A stretch of DNA of 64,000 bases from Mycobacterium spongiae (GTDB lineage Bacteria > Actinomycetota > Actinomycetes > Mycobacteriales > Mycobacteriaceae): assembly GCF_018278905.1 (NCBI RefSeq), contig NZ_CP046600.1, positions 4,402,001-4,466,000 on the forward strand, in the 5' to 3' direction. Below are positions 20,078 through 29,500 of the stretch, piece by piece (the first letter of the stretch is position 1; the number at the start of each line of letters is the position of its first letter). A program made the position numbers and the translations under genes. Below the pieces are notes generated by a model that saw nothing but the letters and a program-made list of their open reading frames with translations, had not been told where the DNA came from and searched no databases.

Positions 20078-20671
20078 ATGGAGCCCGCGAGCAAGGCCGG
20101 GTTGCGGGCAAAACTGTTGGCCGCCCGCGGTGGCGTCGCCGACGACGTCCGGGTCGCCGAGGCCGAGATGCTGGGCAGACATCTGGAGCACGTCGTGAAC
20201 GGAGACAGCACAGTCTGCGCTTACGTGCCGGTGGGTACCGAGCCCGGCTCGATCGATATGTTGAATGTGTTGCTCGCGCAAGCACGGCGAGTGTTGTTGC
20301 CGGTAGCGCGGACCACGGACGACGACGTTCCGCTGCCGCTGCGGTGGGGCGAGTACCGTTCCCATGCACTGGTACCGGGCCGCTGGGGCCTCCTCGAACC
20401 GGCGATGCCCCACCTGCCCGAGTCGGCGATCGCCGAGGCCAGCCTGGTGCTGGTTCCGGCGTTGGCGGTCGATCGCCGGGGTGCGCGGCTGGGCCGAGGC
20501 GCGGGCTTCTACGATCGCTCGCTAGCCGGCAGGGACCCGCAAGCACGCGTGGTCGCGATAGTGCGCGACCAGGAGCTGATCGACGAGTTGCCGTCCGAAC
20601 CACACGATGTAGCGATGTCTCACGCGCTCACGCCACGGCGCGGCCTCATCGCACTACCGAACCGGGAATGA
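20078..20671 (+). CDS. 5-formyltetrahydrofolate cyclo-ligase family protein (Rv0992c-like)
   Basis: 197 residues with the ATG at 20078 preceded by AAGGTTGAGG. The enzyme converts 5-formyl-THF to 5,10-methenyl-THF using ATP. Family motifs: ASKAGLRAKLLAAR (substrate-binding N-terminus), YVPVGTEPGSIDML, the phosphate loop LVPALAVDRRGARLGRGAGFYDR and the final VAMSHALTPRRGLIAL. The loop reads GRGAGFYDR where GxGxGYYDR is common. Cytosolic. Divergent from galU; the CIRCE element and ruc follow directly. Confidence 0.9.
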   Translation: MEPASKAGLRAKLLAARGGVADDVRVAEAEMLGRHLEHVVNGDSTVCAYVPVGTEPGSIDMLNVLLAQARRVLLPVARTTDDDVPLPLRWGEYRSHALVPGRWGLLEPAMPHLPESAIAEASLVLVPALAVDRRGARLGRGAGFYDRSLAGRDPQARVVAIVRDQELIDELPSEPHDVAMSHALTPRRGLIALPNRE

Positions 20672-20690
20672 TCCAGCTCACGTGGCGGTT

Positions 20691-20717
20691 CTAGCACTTG
20701 AGACGGTAGAGTGCTAA
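20691..20717 (+). promoter_or_regulatory. CIRCE element (HrcA operator) upstream of ruc
   Basis: CTAGCACTT - 9 bases - GAGTGCTAA. The consensus is TTAGCACTC-N9-GAGTGCTAA, so the right arm is perfect and the left arm differs at its two outer positions. It ends 27 bp before the ruc start. HrcA repression of this gene with the GroE regulon is known in M. tuberculosis; the site here predicts heat-shock control. Confidence 0.85.
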
Positions 20718-20744
20718 CACGGCCTGACATTTCCGGAGGTTTCT

Positions 20745-21092
20745 GTGCCCACCTACAGCTACGCGTGTACCGAGTGTGCCCACCGCTTCGACGTTGTGCA
20801 GGCCTTCACTGACGATGCGCTGTCCACGTGCGACCGCTGCTCCGGTCGGCTGCGCAAGCTGTTCAACGCCGTGGGGGTCGTGTTCAAGGGCAGCGGTTTC
20901 TACCGCACCGATAGCCGCGAGTCAGCCAAGACATCGAACGGTTCTCCCAACGGATCCTCAGGCAACGGCTCAACGTCGAATGACAGCAAGGCGTCAAGTG
21001 AGAGCAAGGCGTCAACCGAGCGGACGACGTCAAGCTCGACCGAAAAATCCAGCAGTAGCCCGGCGCCGTCCACCGCGGCCGCTTCGAGCTAG
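20745..21092 (+). CDS. ruc: Ruc, redox-regulated unfolded-protein chaperone (FmdB-type zinc ribbon)
   Basis: 115 residues. Starts at the GTG at 20745 with a strong GGAGG five bases upstream. Residues 1-45 form an FmdB-type zinc ribbon with two CxxC pairs (YACTECAHRF and STCDRCSGRL). The remainder is a Ser/Thr/Lys-rich disordered tail (SNGSPNGSSGNGSTSN and similar). M. tuberculosis Rv0991c (Ruc) is a chaperone activated by oxidation of these cysteines. The CIRCE operator upstream fits membership of the HrcA regulon. Confidence 0.9.
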   Translation: MPTYSYACTECAHRFDVVQAFTDDALSTCDRCSGRLRKLFNAVGVVFKGSGFYRTDSRESAKTSNGSPNGSSGNGSTSNDSKASSESKASTERTTSSSTEKSSSSPAPSTAAASS

Positions 21093-21158
21093 CAGGTTAT
21101 CCACAGCCAGACATCGGGCCGGCACGGCCGCGACCGCATGCGGCCTACCGTGTGCGGC

Positions 21159-21815
21159 GTGGGGGAATCATCACTGAATCCGACGATCCTCAGCCGTATA
21201 TCGACATCGCTGCGCCCCGACTGGACGCGGACCATCCTCGCCCGGCGCGTCGCCGCCGCGGGTCTGGTCGTGCTGGCCTGCGTCACGGCCGTGCGGTCGA
21301 ACCCGGACGGTGATCAGGTCGAGGTGGTCGTGGCCGCCCGCGACCTAAAGCCCGGAACTGCGTTGACGGCCGACGACCTCGGGGTGGAAACGCGCCTGGC
21401 AACGACACTTCCCGACGGCTGCCAAGCCAACGTGGCCGCGGTAGTCGGTTCGACACTGGCCAGCCCGACACGCCGTGGCGAGGTGCTTACCGATGTCCGC
21501 CTGCTGGGGCGCCGGCTGGCCGAGTCGACAGCCGGGCCCGGCGCCCGCATCGTGCCGCTGCATCTGGCCGACACCGCGCTGGTCGATCTTGTCCGGGTCG
21601 GCGACGTCGTGGACGTACTGGTCGCGCCGGCCAGGGACAAGCCGACGGCGTCGCGGGTCCTCGCCACCGAGGCCATCGTGGTGCTCGTCTCGGCCAAGCA
21701 GAACATGCAGCCAACCGACGACGATCGGGTGGTGTTGGTGGCATTGCCACACCGGGTGGCAAATACAGTCGCCGGTGCCGCCCTGGGTCAGGCGGTCACC
21801 CTCACGCTGCGCTGA
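21159..21815 (+). CDS. SAF-domain membrane protein (RcpC/CpaB-like, Rv0990c-like)
   Basis: 218 residues from a GTG at 21159; the in-frame start at 21138 is a weaker alternative. A membrane helix (AAAGLVVLACVTAV) comes after a short basic cytoplasmic segment, then a SAF domain (VVVAARDLKPGTALTADDLGVE) and a C-terminal RcpC-like region (VDLVRVGDVVDVLVAP). In pilus and Flp systems such proteins are periplasmic assembly factors; here it stands without other pilus genes, as in M. tuberculosis (Rv0990c), and its role is unknown. Confidence 0.8.
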   Translation: MGESSLNPTILSRISTSLRPDWTRTILARRVAAAGLVVLACVTAVRSNPDGDQVEVVVAARDLKPGTALTADDLGVETRLATTLPDGCQANVAAVVGSTLASPTRRGEVLTDVRLLGRRLAESTAGPGARIVPLHLADTALVDLVRVGDVVDVLVAPARDKPTASRVLATEAIVVLVSAKQNMQPTDDDRVVLVALPHRVANTVAGAALGQAVTLTLR

Positions 21816-21839
21816 ACAGCCGGATACTAGGTTGAATTC

Positions 21840-22841
21840 ATGGCCACACCGATGAGCTTCCTCACCAAGGGAAGGCTGTGCGACCCCGAATTCGTCACTA
21901 CTGTCCGAAATGATCTGGCTCGAATCGCGGAGCTGATCCGCCACGAGATCGACCAGAGCGAAGAGATGTTTCATGCCATGGTGAATCACAGTGATACCCC
22001 TGGCACCCGCCTTAGGCCAGTACTCACGGTACTTGCAGCACACTTCGGCGCTCATCCCGGCGCGTGGCAGGTCACGGTCGCCGGGGCAGCCCTGGAGTTG
22101 ATGCATCTGGCGGCGCATGATCACAACCGCGTCGCCGATGTGCCCATGACGTGCAGTAACACTTCGAGACCCAGCAACCGCAACAGCAATAACCTCGCCA
22201 TTCTCGCCGGCGACCATGCGTTCGCGATCGCCTCCCGGCTGAGCTCGCGGCTGGGCACCGACGCCTACCGGACTATCGCGGACACATTCACCGAGATGGT
22301 CACGGGGCAGATGCGCGAGACCTGTGGCCCTGCGCGTCACGCCGACGCGCTCGAACACCGCCTGCGGGTGGTACACGAGAAGACCGGATCGATCACCGCG
22401 GCGGCCGGGCAACTCGGAGCAACGTTCGCCGGGGCGACCGAGAACGAGATCTCTCGCCTCTCGCGTGTGGGCCGCTTGGTCGGCACTGCATTTGAGGTCT
22501 CCGATGACATCCTGGCCATCGCCGGCGACCACAATGAATACAACATGCAACCCAGTGAATACCTGCCTCGGGGTGTCGAAAGCGTGCCCGTGCTCTGCGC
22601 TCTCCGCGAGCAGGGACCAGACGCAAACCGGCTGCGCGAGTTGCTGGCGGATCCGGTCGACGGTCACCACGCTGCCGAAGCGATCACACTGTTGCGTTCC
22701 TCATCGGGCATCGACGATGCCAAGAATGTGGTCGCCGGGGTTGCCGCGCAAGCACGCGAGGAACTCGCTTCCTTACCTGACTGCACGGCTCGCCGGGCTA
22801 TCTCCACACTGATCGACGCCTCGATCTCCCGGCATCGCTGA
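21840..22841 (+). CDS. grcC2: Polyprenyl synthetase-fold protein (GrcC2-like) with degenerate Asp-rich motifs
   Basis: 333 residues, all-alpha trans-prenyltransferase fold: TPGTRLRPVLTVLAAHFG at the N-terminus, NNLAILAGDHAFAIASRL and the VVHEKTGSITAAAGQLGA helix are recognisable. The M. tuberculosis relative Rv0989c makes geranyl diphosphate. Here the first aspartate-rich motif (normally DDxxD after His) reads HDHNRVAD, the second (normally DDxxD) reads SDDILAIAG, and the usual KxGTDxREGKxTLP segment is replaced by QPSEYLPRGVESVPV. Both metal-binding motifs are therefore incomplete. It may be inactive or altered. The gene lies 25 bp after the SAF-domain gene and is the last of the conserved block. 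Confidence 0.82.
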   Translation: MATPMSFLTKGRLCDPEFVTTVRNDLARIAELIRHEIDQSEEMFHAMVNHSDTPGTRLRPVLTVLAAHFGAHPGAWQVTVAGAALELMHLAAHDHNRVADVPMTCSNTSRPSNRNSNNLAILAGDHAFAIASRLSSRLGTDAYRTIADTFTEMVTGQMRETCGPARHADALEHRLRVVHEKTGSITAAAGQLGATFAGATENEISRLSRVGRLVGTAFEVSDDILAIAGDHNEYNMQPSEYLPRGVESVPVLCALREQGPDANRLRELLADPVDGHHAAEAITLLRSSSGIDDAKNVVAGVAAQAREELASLPDCTARRAISTLIDASISRHR

Positions 22842-22978
22842 GGGGCCAGTACGCACCCGAATCGCCGACCCCTGGTGTCGTGACTGGCCTACGGCTTTCA
22901 TCACGCGCGCTACCAAATATTTCATATACAGGGCGATGTACAGGGTGGAGGCGGGCTCAAGATGCACTCGACGGGGGC

Positions 22979-23100
22979 TGCCCCCAGGTTGGTTGACACT
23001 TGGGGTGTGTCGTAACTAGGCCGCTTGTGCGGCCGTGTAGATGGTCCCGAACTCGACCGGGGTGAGGCGGCCCAGGGCACGTTGACGACGACGGCGGTTG
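22979..23100 (-). mobile_element. IS3-family element remnant (3' end of transposase gene)
   Basis: On the minus strand 23098-23020 reads ALGRLTPVEFGTIYTAAQ followed by a stop, the typical C-terminus of IS3-family OrfB (RxALG.LTPVEFE.). The sequence GTCAACCAACCTGGGGGC beyond it may be the terminal repeat. Everything upstream of the last 26 codons is gone. This marks the point where the conserved gene order ends. Confidence 0.65.
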
Positions 23101-23204
23101 CGCGCACGGCATAACGGCGTATGGGCACCCGACTCAGCACGAGGCAGATTCGAGATGACGTAACGCAGAGTTATCGGCATTCTCAGCCGGGTGGGCCGGG
23201 CGAA

Positions 23205-23590
23205 CTCGCGTTACCAAACAATTGGCCACCGCCGCCTCCGGCCCCACCAGGCGCGGGCGGGAAACCACCGGACCCGGACCCGCCATTGCCGCATTGCCGA
23301 TCAGCTGGGCGTTGCCGCCGACACCGGCGGGCGCGGGGTCGACGCCGGCCCCGCCGCTGCCGCCGTTACCGCCGTTACCGATCCACGCGCCGCGACCGCC
23401 GTCACCGCCGACCGAGCCTGGGAAAGCCAAAGGCCGCTACTACTACTACCACCACCACCAACTACCACCACCAGCGCCGCCAGCGCCGCCGGCCCCGCCG
23501 GCGGGGCCGATGAGCCCACCGCTGCCACCGTCCCCGGCGGCACCACTGGTTCCGTTGCCTCCCGCGGCACCACCGCCATGGGCCGCGGCG
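23205..23590 (-). pseudogene. PE_PGRS remnant (PGRS repeat only)
   Basis: On the minus strand stretches such as [31 protein letters not shown] and GGNGTSGAAGDGGSGGLIG are PGRS-type, in two reading frames separated by a TAC/CAC triplet run at 23437-23475. No PE domain is present. It follows the lysin-like pseudogene on the same strand. Confidence 0.55.
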
Positions 23591-23611
23591 ATCACGCGCC
23601 AATCTGGAGTT

Positions 23612-24418
23612 TCATCGGCCAGAATGACTTGTGCAGTACAGTCCCAGCGGAGTTGGCGGATTGGGCCGTATTGGTACCCCGGGTTCGGTGGTACCGGCGG
23701 GTTCTTCTTCGGCGACAACGGGCTCAGCGGCTTGACGTCGCTCGCGCAGAGCATCCGGGGCCGTTTGTTGGGCCGGCGTTGTGGGCGCGGTGCCGAATAG
23801 GACCGTGATGTCAGTGCCTCGGTAGGCGTTGCAGTCGACGGTGAGCCCTGCGATGTCTGCGCTGTTAGTGAATTGCTGTGCGGCCGGGGTAGTTCCCCCG
23901 TAGGCGGCCCATCCTTCGCCGGTATTGCCGCCAGAGTTCGCGTAGATGGTTGAGGCGTAGCCGGTCCCGCCCGGGTAAACAGACGACACTAGCGCGTTGG
24001 CCAGGCCCGAAAGGTTGCCGCCGCCCTGTTGGCTCCAGTACCACTTGGGGTAGTAGCCCAGCTGCACGGTAATCCCGGCAGCATTGAACGCATCGACTAC
24101 GGCGCTAAGGTTCGACAAGTCGCCGCCGTTTTCTTCCCAGTGCAGCATCGCCCGCTTTCCGCCGTTGTTGCCGTGCCAGGTTTGAGCCTGCGAAGCGGCG
24201 TTGTCGGTGGTCACGTAGTGGTAGCCGATGAGTGGGAGATTGTTGTACTGGCATCATTGCTGCACCGTCGGCCAGTAGGGGTCCTCGTAGTAGTTGCCCT
24301 CAGATACTTTGTGGCACATGCCGCCAAAGCCTTCTGGAACCAGCTGGTGCAGGAAGTCAATCGTGGCCTGTGTCTACGACCAGTTGTTGTTGCTGCAATC
24401 CGGGTAGAAGAGTGTCAC
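23612..24418 (-). pseudogene. Glycoside-hydrolase-25/phage-lysin-like protein with two in-frame stop codons
   Basis: From the GTG at 24418 the frame reads VTLFYPDCSNNNWS, stops (TAG at 24374-24376), continues TQATIDFLHQLVPEGFGGMC.., stops again (TGA at 24254-24256, where the family has Trp), and is then open to 23612. Motifs EGNYYEDPYWPTVQQ, LIGYHYVTT, AMLHWEENGGDLSNL, QLGYYPKWYW and TSADIAGLTVDCNAY-like sequence are those of the GH25-type domain of mycobacteriophage endolysins and related chromosomal mycobacterial proteins. All pieces are in the same frame. The last 50 residues differ from the family and grade into a PGRS-flanking sequence. Confidence 0.72.
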
Positions 24419-24614
24419 GATTTGCGCCAATGGCTCGTGTGTGCAAGATGTTTCGTAGTGCGGACCAACCCGTCGCGCTCGCGACGCACCTCCCAGCGCA
24501 GCCTGTTGTCGGTCTTTACCGCGGTCGCGACCGCCCCAGTCTGCCGGCGGACTTCCCCAGCGCGTGTGGGCGTACCCTTTTCGTTCATTGGCGAATTCCC
24601 TTCTCTGTGCGTTG
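24419..24614. other. Short non-coding stretch between lysin-like relic and toxin gene
   Basis: No gene is supported here. It contains GGGAATTC(GC)CAATGAACG-like sequence near 24580-24600 that could be the control region of the decayed lysin gene. Confidence 0.3.
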
Positions 24615-25223
24615 TCACCATCGCGTTGCGATGGGATCGTCGAACACGTCGTAGCCACCGGTGGTCTTCCATTGCTCCAGGGCCTTGTGTGGGGTGCCGA
24701 ACCAGCGGACGTGTGGGGCGACCTCGGCGGGCGAACGTGCTGCGTCGCTGAGGTGCCCGGTGGGGATTTCTTCGGGTGTGAACGGTGTCAGCAAATAGGG
24801 GTGTTGGACTCGGGCGCCGAACACGATCAGGTTATGGCTTCCGGGTAGCGCGGCCGAGGGCGAGATCATCGCCGCCACTCCCCTGGCTCGAATGTCGTCG
24901 GCCAGTGCCTGCGTCGAGCTGTAGTCGTCTGCGACGAGCTCATCGGGTGTTATCCTGTTCTCGGCGCAGTCGCCAAAGTCGATTTGCAGCAAGTCTTTAT
25001 CCTCGACATCGAGCACTGCGGCCCACAGATTCAAGATGACCTCGTCGGGATCGCCGGCGGGGCCCACGTTGTGGCGAAGCATCTCAGCGGCCGGGCCCAA
25101 CGGATGTAGACACCAGTACTGAACGGTGTGGCTTCCCGCGCGGTGGTAGCGGCCACTGCGCGAGCTGGGAAAGGCCCACCACGGCGAGTCGTATGCCGCG
25201 TGCCGAAATACCGTCAGCTTCAT
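24615..25223 (-). CDS. RES-domain toxin (MbcT-like)
   Basis: 202 residues from the ATG at 25223, which overlaps the stop of the antitoxin gene by ATGA. RES-domain features are a start FRHAAYDSPWWAFPSSRSGRYH, the hydrophobic core QYWCLHPLGPAAEMLRHN, and the C-terminal NLIVFGARVQHPYLL. RES toxins such as MbcT of M. tuberculosis degrade NAD+ (phosphorolysis) and kill the cell unless neutralised. The gene is intact. It is cotranscribed with and translationally coupled to the antitoxin gene upstream. Confidence 0.82.
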   Translation of the reverse strand: MKLTVFRHAAYDSPWWAFPSSRSGRYHRAGSHTVQYWCLHPLGPAAEMLRHNVGPAGDPDEVILNLWAAVLDVEDKDLLQIDFGDCAENRITPDELVADDYSSTQALADDIRARGVAAMISPSAALPGSHNLIVFGARVQHPYLLTPFTPEEIPTGHLSDAARSPAEVAPHVRWFGTPHKALEQWKTTGGYDVFDDPIATRW

Positions 25224-25855
25224 GCCGTCGTGGCACGAGCGGCGGTCGCGGCCTCTAGCACCTGTGGGACGCACAGCGGGTCATCGAGCAGCTCAATCGG
25301 CGGCCGGCCCAGCACCGGGTGCGTGCGATAGAACCAGGCCACGACTCCCGGGCCGGTGAATGAGTGCCGTAGCTGGTTGACGACTTGCCCAACCGCTCGG
25401 ATACGTGCGGCATCCTCTGCGGTGGGCTCACGGCCTTGATGGGCCAGCCAGCGCTGAAGCTGGCGAACCGACACTCCGAGCAGCTTTGCCAGAGTCGGCT
25501 GCGGGGCGGCCAGGATCTGGGCGGTGCTGGCTAGCACGTCACGCACCGGCACATGATCGTTGTAGGGCTGGTTTTCGGTGATGTCACGCAAGGCATGGCG
25601 GAATTGCTCCAGCGCCATGCGCACATCACGACGCTGGCTCTTGGCGTTTTCATGGCGCAGTGCCTTATCCGCGCGAAACGCCGCCTCCCACAGGGCGGTG
25701 GTGAGGTAGGGGTCGGCTTTCAGTGGGCTCAGTGACTCGAAGCTGTCGATGAGCTTGGCAACCTCGGCGGGAACCGTCTTGGACCGTTGCAACTGCTTGG
25801 TTGCGTCATTGACCCGGTCGAGCAAGCCACCAAGTTCCGAGCTTGGCGTAGTCAT
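25220..25855 (-). CDS. Xre/MbcA/ParS-type antitoxin
   Basis: 211 residues from the ATG at 25855 (MTTPSSELGGLLDRV); an ATG at 25873 would add six residues. The C-terminal half has a helix-turn-helix (TLAKLLGVSVRQLQRWLAHQ) followed by the MbcA/ParS toxin-binding domain (ARIRAVGQVVNQLRHSFTGP, VVAWFYRTHPVLGRPPIELL). It neutralises the RES toxin encoded next and probably represses its own promoter through the large inverted repeat that covers the start codon. Confidence 0.85.
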   Translation of the reverse strand: MTTPSSELGGLLDRVNDATKQLQRSKTVPAEVAKLIDSFESLSPLKADPYLTTALWEAAFRADKALRHENAKSQRRDVRMALEQFRHALRDITENQPYNDHVPVRDVLASTAQILAAPQPTLAKLLGVSVRQLQRWLAHQGREPTAEDAARIRAVGQVVNQLRHSFTGPGVVAWFYRTHPVLGRPPIELLDDPLCVPQVLEAATAARATTA

Positions 25856-25882
25856 GTCACTATCATACGACATATCTACGCC
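25845..25882 (-). promoter_or_regulatory. Inverted-repeat operator over the antitoxin start
   Basis: Arms GGCGTAGTCATGTC and GACATATCTACGCC, 10 bp apart, are inverted copies with 12 of 14 positions paired. The candidate start codons at 25855 and 25873 lie inside the arms, so a bound antitoxin would block initiation, and the mRNA may be leaderless. Confidence 0.7.
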
Positions 25883-26534
25883 ATGAGCTGCAATCCTTGC
25901 GAATATGAGGGTGTAATCGGGTAGCGGAACCATGTGGAGCCTTGCCCGCAAATGCATGCGAGCGGCAAGACCAGGCCTTTCCGCACCACTCCACTCCCAA
26001 CCAGACTTATCGGGCAGAGCGCTTCATCGCCTATCGACGCCTCGGCTGGGATTCCACCCTAGAAGCCATCGACGCATGGGCTGAGGATCGCGGCGACAGC
26101 GACGGGCAGGTCACCGTGCCGCCCCCGGCACCGCAAGAACCGAAACACACCTGGCGCTCACCTTCCTCGATTGCGGCGGTTCGTCGATCTCATCCTCCTG
26201 GCCTCTTTCGTCGATTACTTCTCGCTCGCTAGGGCTGGGATTGTCGAGCAGCTGCTGGCACCGGTGCGCGAAACGCTCATTGGCTATCTCCTCGGTATCG
26301 CCGCAGTATGTTGGTGCTCTCTGAACCTCTTGGCGCTCGTTTTTGCGTTGTATGCGGAAGGTGGTGAAGGTGACGATGCGCCGTTGCGGCTCGATCCGTA
26401 TGGGTAATACGTTGATTCACCCGCTCACAGCGAAACCGCAACTCCCACAACAGATTATTTAGCTTTCGGCTATGCGGCAATCTCTCTTCGGCACCCTCTT
26501 CGCCGGCGAAGAGTTCGGCGGGGCGGGCCGGCTG
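25883..26534 (+). other. Weakly coding stretch; possible small membrane protein at 26171-26407
   Basis: Two short overlapping frames exist: 25942-26232, with a coding-looking part (AERFIAYRRLGWDSTLEAID) and 26171-26407 (TTG start), with two hydrophobic segments (DLILLASFVDYF and IGYLLGIAAVCWCSLNLLAL). They are in different frames, and neither has a convincing ribosome site. They may be fragments of one decayed gene. I do not recognise either. Confidence 0.3.
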
Positions 26535-29500
26535 CTACTGACCGGCTCCGATGCCACCAGCGCCGCCATCGCCGCCATCGCTGACATTGACCGGTTCGGA
26601 ACCAGGTTGGCCCGGCCCACCGGTGCCGCCTATCCCGTTGTCGCCGCCGTCGCCACCCTCGCCGCCCGTGCCGCCGACGACCCCGTCGCCGCCGTCGCCG
26701 CCGTCACCGCCGTTCCCGCCAAGGTCGTGCCCGGTGCCGCCGTTGCCGCCGGTGCCGCCGTCGCCGCCGGAATCGCTGTTGACGATGTCGCCGGGCCCGC
26801 CGGTCCCGCCGGTGCCGCCATTGCCGCCGACGCTATGGCCGTCGCCGCCGTCGCCACCCTCGCCGCCGGTCCCGCCGGGCCCGAACAGGCCGGCGCCGCC
26901 GCGACCGCCGTCGCCGCCGTCGCCGCCAGCTGTGCCCACGCCGCTGCCGCCGTCGCCGCCGTCGCCGCCGTTGCCGCCGTCGCCGTCGCCTACGTTGGTG
27001 CCGCTGAAGCCGCCGTTGCCGCCGTTGCCGCCGTTGCCGACCAGACCGCCGTTGCCGCCGTCGCCGCCCCAACCGCCAGGCCTGTCGGGGAGGGCGGTAT
27101 TGCCGCCGTTGCCGCCATTGCCGCCGGTGCCGCCGGTGGTGGGAGTGGCGCCTTGGGTGCCGGTGTCGCCGGGGGTGGAGCCGGCTCCGCCGGTGCCGGG
27201 GTCGCCGCCTGCGCCGGGGTCACCGCCGTCGCCGCCATCACCGCCGTCACCGAAGTTGCTGCTGGTGGTGACTCCGTGGCCGCCGTTGCCGCCGTCGCCG
27301 GCAGTGCCGCCCATGCCGCCGTCCCCACCAACACCGCCAGCACCCTGACTGCCGTCGTTACCGGAGTCGGCCAGGGCCATCCCGGCCGCGCCACCGTCAC
27401 CGCCGGTACCACCGCTCCCACCCTGGCTACCGTCAGCGCCGGTACCACCGGTGCCGCCCCTCCCGCCGCCGGAATCACCGGCGGCACCGTCAGCGCCGGC
27501 CCCACCGACCCCGCCGACCCCGCCGGTACCACCGGCACCGCCGGTACCGCCGTCACCGCCGTCACCGGCATGAGATCCCCCGGCCCCGCCCGCACCACCG
27601 CTACCACCAACCCCGCCGGCGCCGCCGACCCCGCCAGTAGTGCCGTCGGCACCGGCATCGGTGGGCGTGGCACCGGCAACACCGGTGCCGCCGGCACCTC
27701 CGGCGCCACCGTCACCGCCGCGCCCGCCGTTACCGACCAGCCCGGCATCACCGCCTCGACCACCGGCAGCGCCGTCGCCACCACCATCGTCCTCGACGCC
27801 GGTGGCGCCCTGGGCGCCGTTGCCGCCGGCACCACCGTTGCCGCCGGTACCGGGCCCGAAGTCGCTGGCAGTAACACCTACCGCTGCGGTGGTGCCATCA
27901 CCGTTGTCGCCGCCGTCGCCGCCGACTCCGCCGGCACCGGGGTCACCGCCGTGGCCGCCGGCACCGCCGACACCATCGTTGAATCCCCAGTCGCCGGCCG
28001 CACCGATGCCGCCATCGCCGGGGGCCCCGCCCAATCCGCCGTCACCGCCGACCCCACCAGCCCCGTGCGCGCCGGCCTGGCCCGCCGATGAGGCCCCGCC
28101 AACACCGCCGTCGCCACCAACGCCGCCGATCCCGCCGGCACCACCGTTGCCTCCAGTTCCGCCGACGCCGTCATCGACACCGGCCACACCGCCGGTACCG
28201 GTGGCCCCGATACCGCCGGCACCACCGACCCCGCCGGCGCCACCATTCCCGCCGTCGCCGCCGTTACCGGAATGGATTCCCCCGAGCCCGCCGGCCCCAC
28301 CATTGCCGCCCGCGCCACCCGTGCCGCCGGTACCCCCGTCAGCCCCCGCAGTGGCAGCCGCGGTACCCACCACACCCACCGTGCCCTGGCCGCCGTTACC
28401 GCCGCGCCCGCCGTCACCAACCAGCCCGCCGTTACCACCTTGACCACCATGACCGCCGTCAGCACCACCAACAAGGGCCTCGCCGCCGTTACCACCGGCT
28501 CCGCCGTTCCCGCCGGTACCCGGCCCCACATCACCGCCATCGGCGCCACGAACACCGCCATGACCACCGGACCCGCCCGCAGCACCGGGATCACCACCAG
28601 CCCCGCCAACGCCAGGATCTCCCCCAATACCACCTGTCCCGCCGGTACCTCCGGTCAACCCGGCGCCGCCCACACCGCCGTTGCCGCCGTCACCGGCAGC
28701 CCCACCCACACCGCCAGCACCGCCGGCACCGCCGTTGCCGGCGTTCCCGACTCCCCCGAATAGGCCGCCGACACCGCCTGCGCCACCGGCGCCGCCAGCC
28801 CCACCGTCACCGCCGATCCCACCGTCACCGCCGACCCCGCCTTCGGCACCGTCACCGCCGGCCGCCGTGATGCTTGCCACACCATGCCCGCCCACACCGC
28901 CATCGCCGCCAACCGCACCCACCCCACCCACACCGCCAACACCACCAACACCCCCGGCGCCGCCGCGACCGATCAGCACACCGCCGCGACCACCATTGCC
29001 ACCCGCACCACCATCACCACCACCACCGCCGGCGGACCCCGTCCCGCCCTCGCCACCACCAACACCGGTTTCACCGTCAGCACCCGCATCGCCCGGCCTA
29101 ATCCCAGCCTCCCCATCGGCACCCACACCGCCGGCTCCGCCAGCACCCCCCTGACCAATCACCCCGGCATCACCACCGGCGCCACCGGAACCGCCACCGG
29201 AACCGCCCACACCACCAGCACCACCATCACCGAACCACCCAGCACGACCGCCAGCGCCACCAGCCCCACCCACGCCAGCTGCGACGGCGCCGCCTGCTCC
29301 GCCTGTTCCGCCGCTGCCGAAAAGCACCCCCCCGTTGCCCCCGGCGCCCCCGGCCGCACCGGCCCCACCAACACCGCCGACACCGCCGTCACCCCATAAC
29401 CAGGCACCACCACCGATACCACCCCCACCGCCCGCACCCCCGGCACCGCCACCACCGCCACCACCCCACAACCACCCGCCAGTACCCCCAGCACCCCCAG

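Noticed and set aside
23437..23475. TAC/CAC triplet run as a functional microsatellite
   Set aside because: It lies in a PGRS remnant already broken in several frames, so no product would be affected.
23612..24418. Stop-codon recoding (TAG/TGA read through) in the lysin-like gene
   Set aside because: There is no sign of suppressor tRNA or selenocysteine machinery, and the gene lies among decayed sequences. Ordinary inactivation is simpler.
27640..28443. Long Pro/Ala-rich or Arg/His-rich reading frames opposite the PE_PGRS genes (also near 11233, 32843, 39080 and 40472)
   Set aside because: They are antisense or out-of-phase readings of GGxGG repeats, which are open in several frames because stop codons are rare in GC-rich repeats. 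They have no start signal or family features.
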